This document shows positions 1 through 7,812 of a stretch of DNA of 64,000 nt, in pieces. Source of the stretch: an uncultured bacterium. Its GTDB lineage: Bacteria; Verrucomicrobiota; Kiritimatiellia; CAIKKV01; CALHGX01. Below the pieces are notes generated by a model. That model saw nothing but the letters and a program-made list of their open reading frames with translations, did not search any database and was not told the origin of the DNA. The stretch is taken from assembly GCA_938031185.1 (NCBI GenBank), contig CALHGX010000009.1, positions 1 to 64,000 on the forward strand, read 5' to 3'. Both the position numbers and the translations under genes were made by a program. Every line of letters starts with the position of its first letter. The first letter of the stretch is position 1.

Positions 1-73
1 CAATGAGCATCTCTACGGCATGATCCTTGAACTCCTTGTCATACGGTTGATGACTCTTCCCCGTCTGATTCAT
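1..73 (-). CDS. IS3-type transposase OrfA, N-terminal fragment (partial at window edge)
   Basis: The visible 24 codons start with ATG at 73, behind a strong aggaggg ribosome-binding site, and continue off the left edge. They contain YDKEFKDHAVEML, the opening of the helix-turn-helix of IS3-family OrfA proteins, which bind the element ends. Only the N-terminus is present, so whether the gene is intact cannot be judged. It is too short to be listed as an open frame by length alone. The start, ribosome-binding site and motif together make it a real start of a transposase gene. Confidence 0.7.
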   Translation of the reverse strand, partial: MNQTGKSHQPYDKEFKDHAVEMLI

Positions 74-113
74 CTTACCCTCCTGTCTGTGTCAGTATAA
101 CCGCTTCGCTACA
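1..113 (-). mobile_element. Terminal part of an IS3-type insertion sequence running off the left edge
   Basis: The minus strand reads from a TGT terminus near position 113 into a ribosome-binding site (aggagggtaag) and a transposase start at 73, the usual layout of an IS3-family left end. The other end of the element lies outside the window. The terminus sits inside an older transposase relic (92-426), so this looks like an insertion into an insertion sequence. The exact boundary is inferred from the TG dinucleotide and from where the older reading frame stops looking like a transposase; no target duplication can be checked because only one end is visible. Confidence 0.55.
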
Positions 114-426
114 CTGGCCCAATAAAAGGGGTAAGATTCAATCTTGGCGTCCAGCAACTCGTTGGCCATGGTCAGTTCGCCGATCTTGGCCTTCAGACGC
201 AGATTCTCTTCGTCCCGCTCATCCGGTTCCCGGCTCTTCAACGCGGCCTCACCCGCCGCCTCGAACGTCTCTCGCCACGCACTCAGCGTGGCGGCCGTCA
301 CCCCCAGCTCCCGCGAGACCAGGTCCAACGCCTCACCGCGTATCAAACGCTCCACCGCCGCATGTTTGCGCCGCGCCGGTTTCCCCCTCGGGGGGAACCG
401 CTTCCCTTCTGCATTTCACTGCTCAT
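92..426 (-). pseudogene. Broken helix-turn-helix transposase (OrfA type)
   Basis: Read on the minus strand, an ATG at 426 follows ggagaaggaggg, but that frame stops after 27 codons. The conserved transposase text lies in another frame: RRKHAAVERLIRGEALDLVS, then a WRE helix and AKIGELTMANELLDAKIE. This matches the N-terminal region of OrfA-like proteins of the IS3 group, so a frameshift close to the start separates the start codon from the body. After KIE the frame leaves family-like sequence and ends at 92 inside the younger IS. The gene therefore has a frameshift at one end and a truncation at the other and is not expected to make a working transposase. Confidence 0.7.
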
Positions 427-473
427 CTGGACACCCTCCTTCTCCCCTGCTTTCTACCCCAATTCCGTGTCCA
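113..473 (-). mobile_element. Older truncated insertion sequence remnant
   Basis: This stretch carries a decayed transposase start region. It ends near 473, where the plus strand reads ...gtgtcca before the PEP-CTERM fragment begins, consistent with a CA-type IS3 terminus. Its far end was replaced or interrupted by the younger element at 1-113. The boundary at 473 is inferred from the terminus-like sequence, the ribosome-binding site at about 440 (minus strand) and the change to unrelated coding sequence to its right. Confidence 0.45.
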
Positions 474-895
474 GGAAAACTCTAGCGCGGGGGAGTGTCA
501 CGAACATCATGAGCTCTATTGACGTACACTCACAGTTGACAGTTGGATTTACTGTCAACCACCTTCACCCTTGGAACGGCAGTACGTTCACCACGACGGC
601 GATCGGATTGCCGCCGTTCCCGAACTCGGTCTTTCAAGCTACCGAAGACTACGGCTATGGCGTGGGGGCTTCCTTGGAATGGCGGTTGAACGCGACGCTG
701 TATCCATTTACCGGCTTGACGCGACTCTGGGCGGCTACAGTCAATACCACGTTGGGGCCCGACGGCTTGAAATATGACACCTTGGGGCCGTTGGACCTTC
801 CGGTTATTCCCGAACCAAGCACCTTAGCGCTGGCTGGTGTTGTTGGCTTGCTGGCAATCGGCGCGCGGCGCTTCTTGATTCGGCGCGCTGGATGA
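474..895 (+). pseudogene. 3' fragment of a PEP-CTERM exported protein
   Basis: The frame ends with VIPEPSTLALAGVVGLLAIG followed by ARRFLIRRAG: a PEP motif, a hydrophobic helix and an arginine-rich tail. This is the PEP-CTERM sorting signal, recognised by an exosortase in Gram-negative bacteria that make exopolysaccharide. The preceding ~110 residues are rich in Thr, Asn and Gly, as in secreted beta-structured proteins of this class. No signal peptide is present; the open frame runs leftward into the insertion-sequence remnant. The 5' part was probably lost when the element inserted. An internal ATG at 509 could restart translation, but the product would not be exported. Confidence 0.6.
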
Positions 896-999
896 GGAGA
901 CGTTAGCCCCGTCGCCCTCTTTCCAAGGCCACAACCGACGTATGCGGCGTGGTTTTCACCTTGGCGTGTTTCCTTGTGCAAGCGATGGTTCTTTCCCCT

Positions 1000-1458
1000 C
1001 TACCGGCGCTCGGATGCGTATGAGCTCCCCCAGCATTCCCTACCGGTGGCTTTCAGCCAAACAGGCAGAAGCTTTCTTAAAGGCGCCGGCTCAAGCTTGG
1101 CGGACGCCAGCTTGGCTAGCGGAACCCAGGCAAACTCGATCCAATGTTCCCTGGATGCCGGCGCCCGTTCCGGCGAAAGGCCCCGCCCTGACATGCGAAA
1201 CACGAGATTGATTTCGCAGTGCTTTTCGCCTCGCTGGACAAACGTGTGTTCCGCTGCCCCAAGAAATCCCTTTACCTTCAAACGCAGGCCCATCTCCTCC
1301 AACACTTCACGCTGCAAAGCCTCTACCGCCCTTTCGCCAAACTCCAAGTGCCCGCCGGGCAGGTAGGTGTTTGAGTCTCCCTTGGTTCGACACACCACCA
1401 CGTTCCCGCGCAAAACAATGACGCCGCGCACCAAGACCTCGATCTCACGTTTGGCCAT
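1000..1458 (-). CDS. NUDIX hydrolase
   Basis: The 152-residue protein contains a complete Nudix box, GGHLEFGERAVEALQREVLE followed by EMG, which fits GX5EX7REUXEEXGU. Nudix enzymes hydrolyse nucleoside diphosphates linked to another group; the substrate cannot be read from the sequence. I chose the ATG at 1458 (MAKREIEVLV) because the domain begins right after it. An open frame continues upstream, but only as overlap with folC. The start lies inside the last codons of folC (14-base overlap), so the two genes are probably cotranscribed and translationally coupled. The FolC partner suggests, weakly, a pterin or nucleotide clean-up role. Confidence 0.85.
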   Translation of the reverse strand: MAKREIEVLVRGVIVLRGNVVVCRTKGDSNTYLPGGHLEFGERAVEALQREVLEEMGLRLKVKGFLGAAEHTFVQRGEKHCEINLVFRMSGRGLSPERAPASREHWIEFAWVPLAKLASAKLEPAPLRKLLPVWLKATGRECWGSSYASERR

Positions 1459-2764
1459 TCTGGTTCTCTCCTTTCGCCCACCAATCCAAAACCTCGCCGG
1501 CGAGTAAGAGCGATCCGGCGATGCACACGCCCCCCTCATTGGCCCGGGCCCACTCGCGAACGGCCCCAAACGCCTCGGTCAGGCTCTCACTTGAAACCGC
1601 TTGCGCCCCTGCCGCTTTCGCGATCTCCTCAAGCCGCGACGGCTTGAGGGCTCGTTCCGTCTTCATCGGCACGCACCACACCCTTTGCACCCGTGCCCAG
1701 CTTATCGCCCGAAGGAAACCGGCGGCGTCCTTGTCGTCGCACATTCCCCAGATCAGCCCCACCGGTTTTCGCCCCAGCAATTCGCCCAGCGCCCTGGCCA
1801 GAACGCGGGCACCATCGGGATTGTGCGCGCCATCCACTATCACCGGCGGATCCTTCTCCAAGACCTGCAGGCGACCCGCCCATCGTGCGCTTGTCAAGCC
1901 GCTTCGGAGCGCATCAATAGGCCATGCCACACCGCATTCGGCCGCGACTTTCAGCGCGGCCACGGCCGTGGCGCAGTTTTCCAGCTGATGTCGTCCAAGC
2001 AACGACAAGTTGACCGTGCCAAGATCTTCATCCACCGTGGCGATCATAACCCGCTGGCCGTCGAGATTCTGGGCCACACGCCGCACTGTGACCGCCTCAT
2101 CAGCCCGAATGAGGCGCGACTGTTGCTCTTGCGCCACCCGCGAGATGACGTCGAGGGCCTCCGGTATCATTGGCCCGCAAACGACCGGCCGTCCCTTTTT
2201 GATAATACCCGCCTTCTCCCCTGCAATGGCCGTAATCGTGTTACCGAGATAAGCCTGATGCTCCAGTCCGATGTTCGTAATGACGCTCGCCAGCGGCAAC
2301 AACACATTCGTGGCATCCAAGCGCCCCCCCATACCCGTCTCGATCACCGCCAACCGCACGCCTTGGCGCCGAAAATGCTCAAAGGCCAGCGCCGTGGTGA
2401 ATTCAAAGAAGGTCGGCTCCCGCACCTTGGCCGCCACCGCCTGCCCTACCGGCTCGATGCACTCAAAAAGGTCCGCCAGCTCCGCATCCTCGATTTGCTG
2501 ACCATCCACCCGAATGCGCTCGTTGAACCGAATCAGGTGTGGGGAGATATACAGCCCGACGCGATACCCGGCAGCCCGCAGCACCGCTTCCACCATGGCG
2601 CAAACCGACCCCTTGCCGTTGGTGCCCGCCACATGAATTGCCGCAAAGGATTGTTCAGGATGGCCCAGCCGTTTCAACATGGCCTCCATCACGTCCAGGC
2701 CGGGCTTGATGCCGAACGTCCTCAAGCGGTACAGGCGTTCAAGCGCTGCTTCAAGGTTCCGCAC
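1445..2764 (-). CDS. folC: Bifunctional folylpolyglutamate synthase / dihydrofolate synthase
   Basis: The enzyme adds glutamate to dihydropteroate and to reduced folates in the cytoplasm. It shows the Mur-ligase-type P-loop HVAGTNGKGSVCAMVEAVL, the folate-site ISPHLIRFNERI segment, the FEFTTALAFEHF motif, the lysine region GEKAGIIKKGRPV and the C-terminal DGAHNPDGA. The length of about 439 residues is normal. I prefer the GTG at 2764 because ggaggtggct lies at ideal spacing; an ATG 16 codons upstream (2812) has no such site. The downstream NUDIX gene overlaps it. Confidence 0.93.
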   Translation of the reverse strand: MRNLEAALERLYRLRTFGIKPGLDVMEAMLKRLGHPEQSFAAIHVAGTNGKGSVCAMVEAVLRAAGYRVGLYISPHLIRFNERIRVDGQQIEDAELADLFECIEPVGQAVAAKVREPTFFEFTTALAFEHFRRQGVRLAVIETGMGGRLDATNVLLPLASVITNIGLEHQAYLGNTITAIAGEKAGIIKKGRPVVCGPMIPEALDVISRVAQEQQSRLIRADEAVTVRRVAQNLDGQRVMIATVDEDLGTVNLSLLGRHQLENCATAVAALKVAAECGVAWPIDALRSGLTSARWAGRLQVLEKDPPVIVDGAHNPDGARVLARALGELLGRKPVGLIWGMCDDKDAAGFLRAISWARVQRVWCVPMKTERALKPSRLEEIAKAAGAQAVSSESLTEAFGAVREWARANEGGVCIAGSLLLAGEVLDWWAKGENQNGQT

Positions 2765-2930
2765 AGCCACCTCCCTCCAGTTCCATGATAATCGCCTTTG
2801 GCATCCGAACAATCAGAAACGAGTGCGTGCCGTTGTCATCTGTTCTTGCGGCCGTGTTGACGCCAGTGAGCCTGCTTGAAATTAACCGGCGTGCTGCACA
2901 GCCTGACACCAAAAGAGGAGGGCGGCAAGA

Positions 2931-4000
2931 ATGGGCCAGATGAGTTCAAGAGAACGCGCGCCGGCAGCCATCAACCGGCAACCTATTGATCGAATTCCGA
3001 CGGACATATGGGCCACGCCAGAGGTTTGGGCCAAGCTTCGGGCGCGATTCGGAGAGGTCGCCGATGTGGAACGTGCGCTGCATATTGACGGCTTTGCCGG
3101 CGCGGGCCCGGAGTATGTCGGCCCCTCACTGCCGCCCGTCGGCGAAGAGGAGACCGTGGATTTCTGGGGGATCCGCACCAGGCGCGTGCCGCATGAAGGC
3201 AGCGCTTACTATGAACAGTCCTTCTTTCCCCTGGCCGCGGCGGAGACCATGGACGATCTGGCACGCTATGCTTGGCCTCAAGCCGACTGGTTCGACTATT
3301 CCAAGATCCGCGCCGCAACGGCAGAACTGCGAAAAAACTAGGCCATCAAGTGCGGCTACATGGCGCCCTTCTACTACCACAATCTATTGCGGGGCCTGGA
3401 ACAGTCCCTGGTGGATCCGTTCGTCGCACCCGAATTCACGCATGAACTCCTACGCCGTATCAGCGATTTCTTCTACCACTTTCATCGGCGAATTTTTGAG
3501 GCCTGCGAAGGGCGCATTGACGTGGCCGAAGTGACCGACGATCTGGGGAGTCAGACAGGACCGCTGATCAGTATGGACACGTACAAGGAATTCTACGCGC
3601 CCCATCACCAACGATTGATCAATCTGTGCCACGAGTTTGGTATCAAGGTCTCTTCCACCATGACGACGGCAGTTGCCGCCTGTTCCTGCCGCTGCTCGTG
3701 GAAATGGGCATTGACATCCTCAACCCCGTACAGTGGACGTGCCCAGGCATGGACATGGCGGAACTGAAAAGGGAGTTCGGCCACCGCATCTGTTTCCATG
3801 GCGCGATTGAGAATCAGCGCATTCTGCCCTTCGGGACGCCTGAAGAAGTGCGGGCGGAGGTCCGTCATTGCATTGACGCCCTCGCCGCCGACGGCACTGG
3901 CTACATCCTGGCCCCGTGCCACAATTTGCAGGTGAACACGCCCATTGAAAACATCATCGTCATGTACGACGAGGCGTGGCGCTACGGGAAGATGGCCTGA
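2931..4000 (+). pseudogene. Uroporphyrinogen decarboxylase-family (MtaA-like) protein, disrupted
   Basis: Three blocks of one protein line up. 2931-3341 carries RIPTDIWATPEVWAKLR near its start. 3360 to about 3650 shares that frame after a TAG at 3339-3341 and includes EVTDDLGSQTGPLISMDTYK. About 3650-4000 lies in another frame and includes HHDDGSCRLFLPLLVEMGID, NPVQW and APCHNLQVNTP. These are motifs of the URO-D fold used by corrinoid methyltransferases and heme enzymes; this subgroup is abundant in PVC bacteria. One nonsense codon plus a one-base frameshift near 3650 would prevent a full product. If both were sequencing errors, the intact protein would be about 356 residues. The substrate is unknown. 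Confidence 0.8.
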
Positions 4001-4068
4001 CAACCCCCTTACCCTACCCGCCGGATCGGATCGCCGTCTGCCATTCCCACTGTTTGTCGGCTTTCTCC

Positions 4069-4097
4069 TTGAACCGCCGGTACGGCACATATAGAGT
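4069..4097 (+). promoter_or_regulatory. Candidate sigma70-type promoter of the SRP RNA
   Basis: TTGAAC (4069-4074) and TAGAGT (4092-4097) are separated by 17 bases. They lie 7 bases before the 5' pairing strand of the SRP RNA at 4104. Each box matches 4 or 5 of 6 consensus positions. The call rests on spacing and position only. Confidence 0.45.
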
Positions 4098-4103
4098 GAC
4101 CGT

Positions 4104-4390
4104 GGTCGTGCTAGGCGGGGAGCTAGCGGTGCCCTGATCCCGTTTTGGCGGGAGACCTGCAAACCGCTCAGCAGGGCGGAATCCCCCGGCGCGTCTCCGC
4201 GTCGAAGATGCGGTCCCGGCCAGCGGCTATGAAGACCGGGCCCCGTGCGACGCGCGATGGCGGAACCCCGTCAGGACCGGAAGGTAGCAGCGGTACGCCG
4301 GTTCGCGCGGGCGCCGCGGGTCCACCTGGTCGGAGTCGCAAACCGGATGGCCGGATCAATGGCGTCGGCGGCAACCCGGGGTGCACGACC
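4104..4390 (+). ncRNA. ffs: Signal recognition particle RNA, large (Alu-domain) bacterial type
   Basis: This is the RNA scaffold of the signal recognition particle, which binds Ffh and targets nascent membrane proteins. Domain IV is unmistakable at 4270-4293: gtcaggaccggaaggtagca, with the GGAA tetraloop and the asymmetric loop that contacts Ffh. The 5' part (from 4109) contains gtgctaggcggggagctagc and then ggtgccctg, the conserved Alu-domain core of long bacterial SRP RNAs. The outer ends pair: ggtcgtgc at 4104-4111 with gcacgacc at 4383-4390. The resulting 287-nt size matches the Bacillus/Thermus-like form rather than the ~114-nt 4.5S RNA of Proteobacteria. It sits directly upstream of dnaX, a common location for SRP RNA genes. 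Confidence 0.92.
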
Positions 4391-4413
4391 TTGTAAGCCA
4401 TGGGGAACCAGCC

Positions 4414-6093
4414 ATGTCGTACGAAGTACTTGCGCGCAAATGGCGCCCGCAGCAATTTGCGGACGTAGTCGGCCAGGATCACGTCACGGGAACGCTGCGC
4501 AACGCCATCGCCACGGGCCGCATTGCGCATGCCTATCTTTTCGTGGGCCCGCGCGGCGTGGGAAAAACTACACTCGCCCGCATTTTCGCCAAAGCCCTGA
4601 ATTGCGAAAAAGGCCCGACCGACAAACCGTGCGACCAGTGCGACGTCTGCCGTGAGATCATGAGCGGCAACAGCATGGACGTGCTCGAGATTGACGGCGC
4701 ATCCAACAACAGCGTGGACCAGATTCGGGACCTTCGAGAAAACGTCAAATATGTCGCGACCAGGGGGCGCTACCGCATCTACATTATTGACGAAGTGCAT
4801 ATGCTTTCGACCTCGGCTTTCAATGCACTGCTGAAGACGCTGGAAGAGCCGCCAGCCCACGTGAAATTTCTGTTCGCCACCACCGAGCCGCAGAAAATAC
4901 CGGCCACCATCATCTCGCGTTGTCAGCGCTTTGACTTGCGCCGCATACCCACCACGCTGCTGGTGGATCGTCTGGCCCTGATCGCCAAAGCCGAGGGAGT
5001 TGAGGCGGACGCCGATGCGCTGCTGGCCATTGCCCGCGGCGCGGAGGGCGGCATGCGCGACGCGCAATCGGCCCTTGACCAGCTCATCGCCTTCCGCGGC
5101 AAACGCCTTACGGAGGAGGACGTGCTTTCGGTCTTCGGCCTTGTCTCGCGGCGGCAGTTGGAACGGTTGGCTGACGCCGTCCTTGCCGGCGACGTGCCGA
5201 CGCTGTTCCGTCTGGTCGCGGATTTGGACGCAGGCGGAAAGGACATGGCGCGGCTGCTGACGGAGATCCTCGACCATTTCCGGCATTTGCTGGTCATGGT
5301 CAGCGCGCCAAACGAGGGCGCGAATGCCGATATCGTGGAGTCGCAACACGAGGCGCTTCGCCGCCAGGCCGAGCAAACGGACACAGAACGCGTGCTTCGT
5401 ATTTGCGATCTGCTTCTTGCGGCCGAGGATCGGATCCGTTATGCCCTGTCGAAGCGAACTTTGGTAGAAACCACTCTCCTGCAGTGCAGTCGGGCCGCGC
5501 GCACCGTATCCCTCGACGCATTGGTGCAGCGCCTGGAGGCGTTGGCGGCATCTCGTCTTTCCGGTGAGCCGGCGCAACCGGTCGGCGGAGCAAGCGCGAG
5601 ACCGTCCCCCAGCCCATTGGCCGCCCCCGCCCGCGCGTCCGTCGTCCGGGAGTCCCTGTCGGCATCGTCGCCGCGGGCGCCGGAGGGGGACGAGTTGGCG
5701 TTGCTGACGCGATCCTGGAGAGATTTCGTGGAGCGCGTCGCCCATGCCGCTCCGCTGGCGCGCGGCGCGCTGGTGGATGCGCGCCCGCTGGAAGTCGGGT
5801 CTGATCGGGTGGTTATCGGCTTCGATCCGGAATTCGCTTCTGAAGCCGAACGAATGCGTGTGCCGCGTAATCACACAGCCGCGCAGCAGGTGCTCTCGCA
5901 AATACTGAAGCGCCCCGTGACACTCGAGTGCCGGCTCCTGGCAGCCGGGGAGGAGGCCCCGCGAGCGGACCAGCCCGCTGGAGACACGGGCCCCGCCGCC
6001 AGGCCGAACGCCAGGCGTAACTGGATGGAGGATCCGGCTGTACGCAAGGCGATGGAAACCTTCAACGGCACCATATTGGATATTCGCGAATGA
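4414..6093 (+). CDS. dnaX: DNA polymerase III subunit gamma/tau
   Basis: DnaX is the ATPase of the clamp loader that places the beta clamp on DNA. The 559-residue protein has Walker A GPRGVGKTT at about residues 43-51, a cysteine zinc module (CEKG...CDQCDVC), Walker B-like DEVHML at about 126, the sensor region LFATTEPQKIP and the ISRCQRFDLRRI segment. Domain III and a variable proline/alanine-rich region follow, then a tau-like C-terminal domain. The ATG at 4414 (MSYEVLARKWRP) is the family start; the open frame upstream lies in the SRP RNA. I saw no A-rich slippery heptamer that would suggest programmed production of a short gamma form. ybaB and recR follow. Confidence 0.96.
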   Translation: MSYEVLARKWRPQQFADVVGQDHVTGTLRNAIATGRIAHAYLFVGPRGVGKTTLARIFAKALNCEKGPTDKPCDQCDVCREIMSGNSMDVLEIDGASNNSVDQIRDLRENVKYVATRGRYRIYIIDEVHMLSTSAFNALLKTLEEPPAHVKFLFATTEPQKIPATIISRCQRFDLRRIPTTLLVDRLALIAKAEGVEADADALLAIARGAEGGMRDAQSALDQLIAFRGKRLTEEDVLSVFGLVSRRQLERLADAVLAGDVPTLFRLVADLDAGGKDMARLLTEILDHFRHLLVMVSAPNEGANADIVESQHEALRRQAEQTDTERVLRICDLLLAAEDRIRYALSKRTLVETTLLQCSRAARTVSLDALVQRLEALAASRLSGEPAQPVGGASARPSPSPLAAPARASVVRESLSASSPRAPEGDELALLTRSWRDFVERVAHAAPLARGALVDARPLEVGSDRVVIGFDPEFASEAERMRVPRNHTAAQQVLSQILKRPVTLECRLLAAGEEAPRADQPAGDTGPAARPNARRNWMEDPAVRKAMETFNGTILDIRE

Positions 6094-6142
6094 TCAATGC
6101 TTGCGCCGCCATGGGGCGGCATGAATGGAAAGGACAGCCGAC

Positions 6143-6457
6143 ATGACCAATCTGCGGCATCTCATGAAACAGGCTGCAAACATGCAGCAGAACATGGTGC
6201 GCGTGCAGGAGCAGCTTGCGCAACAGACCGTCGAGTTCTCCAGCGGCGGCGGCATGGTGACGGCCACGGCTTCCGGAGACGGATCCCTGCGCGCCATCCG
6301 CATTGACCCCCGTGTCATTGATCCCGCCGAGAAGGAAATGCTCGAGGATATGGTGCTGGCGGCCGTGGACGGCGCCCTGAAAAAGAGCCGTGAACTCATG
6401 GCGCGCGAAATGGCGGCAGTGACCGGTGGCCTGAACCTGCCGGGCATGCTGGGATAG
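6143..6457 (+). CDS. ybaB: YbaB/EbfC family nucleoid-associated protein
   Basis: This small (104-residue) protein of the YbaB/EbfC family binds DNA as a dimer and is usually encoded between dnaX and recR, as here. The start MTNLRHLMKQAANMQ, the central EFSSGGGMVTATASGDG strand region and the acidic ID(P)RVIDPAEKEMLEDMV segment are characteristic. I chose the ATG at 6143 with aaggac upstream; a longer frame begins at 6125 but lacks family sequence. The recR start lies 3 bases after its stop, indicating translational coupling. Its exact role (nucleoid organisation or recombination support) is not settled even in model species. Confidence 0.92.
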   Translation: MTNLRHLMKQAANMQQNMVRVQEQLAQQTVEFSSGGGMVTATASGDGSLRAIRIDPRVIDPAEKEMLEDMVLAAVDGALKKSRELMAREMAAVTGGLNLPGMLG

Positions 6458-6460
6458 CTC

Positions 6461-7063
6461 ATGAGCGTCTCCGACCACCTGGACCGTCTTTCTGCCTGCC
6501 TGTGCCGGCTATCCGGCATCGGACGCCGCTCGGCGGAGCGATTGGCATATCAACTGGCCACGGACACGGGCGGGCTGGCCAGGGATCTGGGCGAAGCGCT
6601 CGAGGATATCCAACGCAACCTGCGCTTCTGTGAGCGCTGCGGGAACCTTCGGGCCGTCGAGGAAGGAGGCTGCCGCTATTGCACGGCGCCCGGACGGGAT
6701 GCCTCCCTCCTTTGTATCGTCGAGCAGCCCGGAGACACCGCGCTCATCGAGAAATCGGGCGCATTCCGCGGCCGCTACCATGTGCTGTCCGGGAAACTTT
6801 CTCCGATGCATGGGGCCGGCCCCGAGTCCCTGCGGATGGACGTCCTGTTCCGCCGCCTCGACGAGGAGCCGATACAGGAGGTGATTCTCGCGCTGCCTAC
6901 GGACATGGAGGGCGATGCCACTGCGGCCTATATCAAGGAGCGGTTGAAGGGACGTTCGGTTCGCGTGACCCGTCTGGCGTTCGGCCTGCCGGCCGGCAGC
7001 GGCGTCATGTATTCCGATGCGCTCACCATCGCCCGCGCCATTCAGGGGCGCCAAAACGCTTGA
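6461..7063 (+). CDS. recR: Recombination mediator RecR
   Basis: RecR works with RecF and RecO to load RecA on gapped DNA. The 200-residue length is standard. An N-terminal helix-hairpin-helix (LSGIGRRSAERLAYQL), the zinc finger CERCGNLR...CRYC and a Toprim domain (CIVEQPGDTALIEKSGAFRG, then YHVLSGKLSPMHG) appear in the right order. The C-terminal ALPTDMEGDATAAYI and LAFGLPAGSG motifs are also present. It follows ybaB directly and belongs to the dnaX-ybaB-recR DNA-maintenance group. Confidence 0.96.
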   Translation: MSVSDHLDRLSACLCRLSGIGRRSAERLAYQLATDTGGLARDLGEALEDIQRNLRFCERCGNLRAVEEGGCRYCTAPGRDASLLCIVEQPGDTALIEKSGAFRGRYHVLSGKLSPMHGAGPESLRMDVLFRRLDEEPIQEVILALPTDMEGDATAAYIKERLKGRSVRVTRLAFGLPAGSGVMYSDALTIARAIQGRQNA

Positions 7064-7101
7064 CGGCACGAGACGGGCGCACCATAAACACATTCGATCT
7101 T

Positions 7102-7812
7102 ATGGCCGATACGGAAGAGACGTTTGCGACGCGCCTGGCCGCGGTCCAAGCACGGATGCAGCGTGCCTGTGCGCGCGCCGGACGCGATGTCGGCGAGGTT
7201 CTTCTGCTGGCGGTGTCGAAAAACATGTCCCCCGAGCGCGTACGCGAAGCGGCCGACGCGGGATTGACTTCTTTCGGCGAAAGCCGTGTGCAGGAGGCGC
7301 GGCAGAAGATTCCTCTCTGCCCCGCCCGCCTTTCGTGGCATTTTGTAGGCCACCTGCAAACGAACAAGGCCCGGGACGCCGTGGAGTTGTTCGAGATGAT
7401 TCACTCCGTGGACTCGGAACGGGTTCTCGACGCGCTGGAGCGGGCCTGCGAAGCCGCAGGACGTTCCATCCGCGCCTGCCTGGAGGTGAATGTGTCCGGC
7501 GAATCCTCCAAATACGGCGTGTCACCCGAACAGCTCCCTGCGTTGCTTTCGGCTGCCGACCGTTTCTTTCGGGTAACGGTGGTCGGATTGATGACCATCC
7601 CGCCTCTTCGTCCTGATCCGGAAGAGGCCCGCCCCTTTTTCCGGCGTCTGCGTGAACTTCGCGATCGAGCGGCGGCTGAAACCGGTCGCCCGCTGCCGGA
7701 ACTGTCTATGGGGATGTCCGGCGATTTCGAGGTGGCCATTGAAGAGGGCACCACCTGTATTCGAGTCGGCACGGCTTTATTTGGCGCAAGAAAGGTGGCT
7801 GCCCATGGGTAA
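7102..7812 (+). CDS. yggS: YggS family pyridoxal phosphate-binding protein
   Basis: The protein is a PLP-carrying homeostasis factor (alanine-racemase-like barrel, no racemase activity). It shows the PLP lysine in LLLAVSKNMSPERV, GESRVQEARQK, WHFVGHLQTNKAR, the CLEVNVSGESSKYGV strand, LMTIPP and the phosphate-binding LSMGMSGDFEVAI with GTALFG. The length of 236 residues is typical. The ATG at 7102 is the first start with family-like sequence; the open frame upstream is shadow of recR. Its stop overlaps the start of the next gene (7805), linking it to the envelope run that follows. Confidence 0.93.
   Translation: MADTEETFATRLAAVQARMQRACARAGRDVGEVLLLAVSKNMSPERVREAADAGLTSFGESRVQEARQKIPLCPARLSWHFVGHLQTNKARDAVELFEMIHSVDSERVLDALERACEAAGRSIRACLEVNVSGESSKYGVSPEQLPALLSAADRFFRVTVVGLMTIPPLRPDPEEARPFFRRLRELRDRAAAETGRPLPELSMGMSGDFEVAIEEGTTCIRVGTALFGARKVAAHG

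Noticed and set aside
362-508. Plus-strand N-terminal extension of the PEP-CTERM frame (ATG at 362)
   Set aside because: It runs through the insertion-sequence remnant on the opposite strand; the text has no signal peptide or family pattern.
1601-2788. 395-codon plus-strand frame over folC
   Set aside because: It is an antisense shadow of folC, with no ribosome-binding site and a histidine/arginine-rich, non-family composition.
3339-3341. TAG in the URO-D-like gene read as pyrrolysine
   Set aside because: The gene also has a frameshift near 3650, no pylT or pylS is in the window, and the residue position is not a known Pyl site of this family. Decay or sequence error is simpler.
4168-5901. 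577-codon minus-strand frame over dnaX
   Set aside because: It is an antisense shadow of a clear dnaX, with low-complexity Arg/Gln-rich text, and it also crosses the SRP RNA.
4414-6093. Programmed frameshift in dnaX for a short gamma subunit
   Set aside because: No A-rich slippery heptamer with a following stem was found by eye in the coding sequence.
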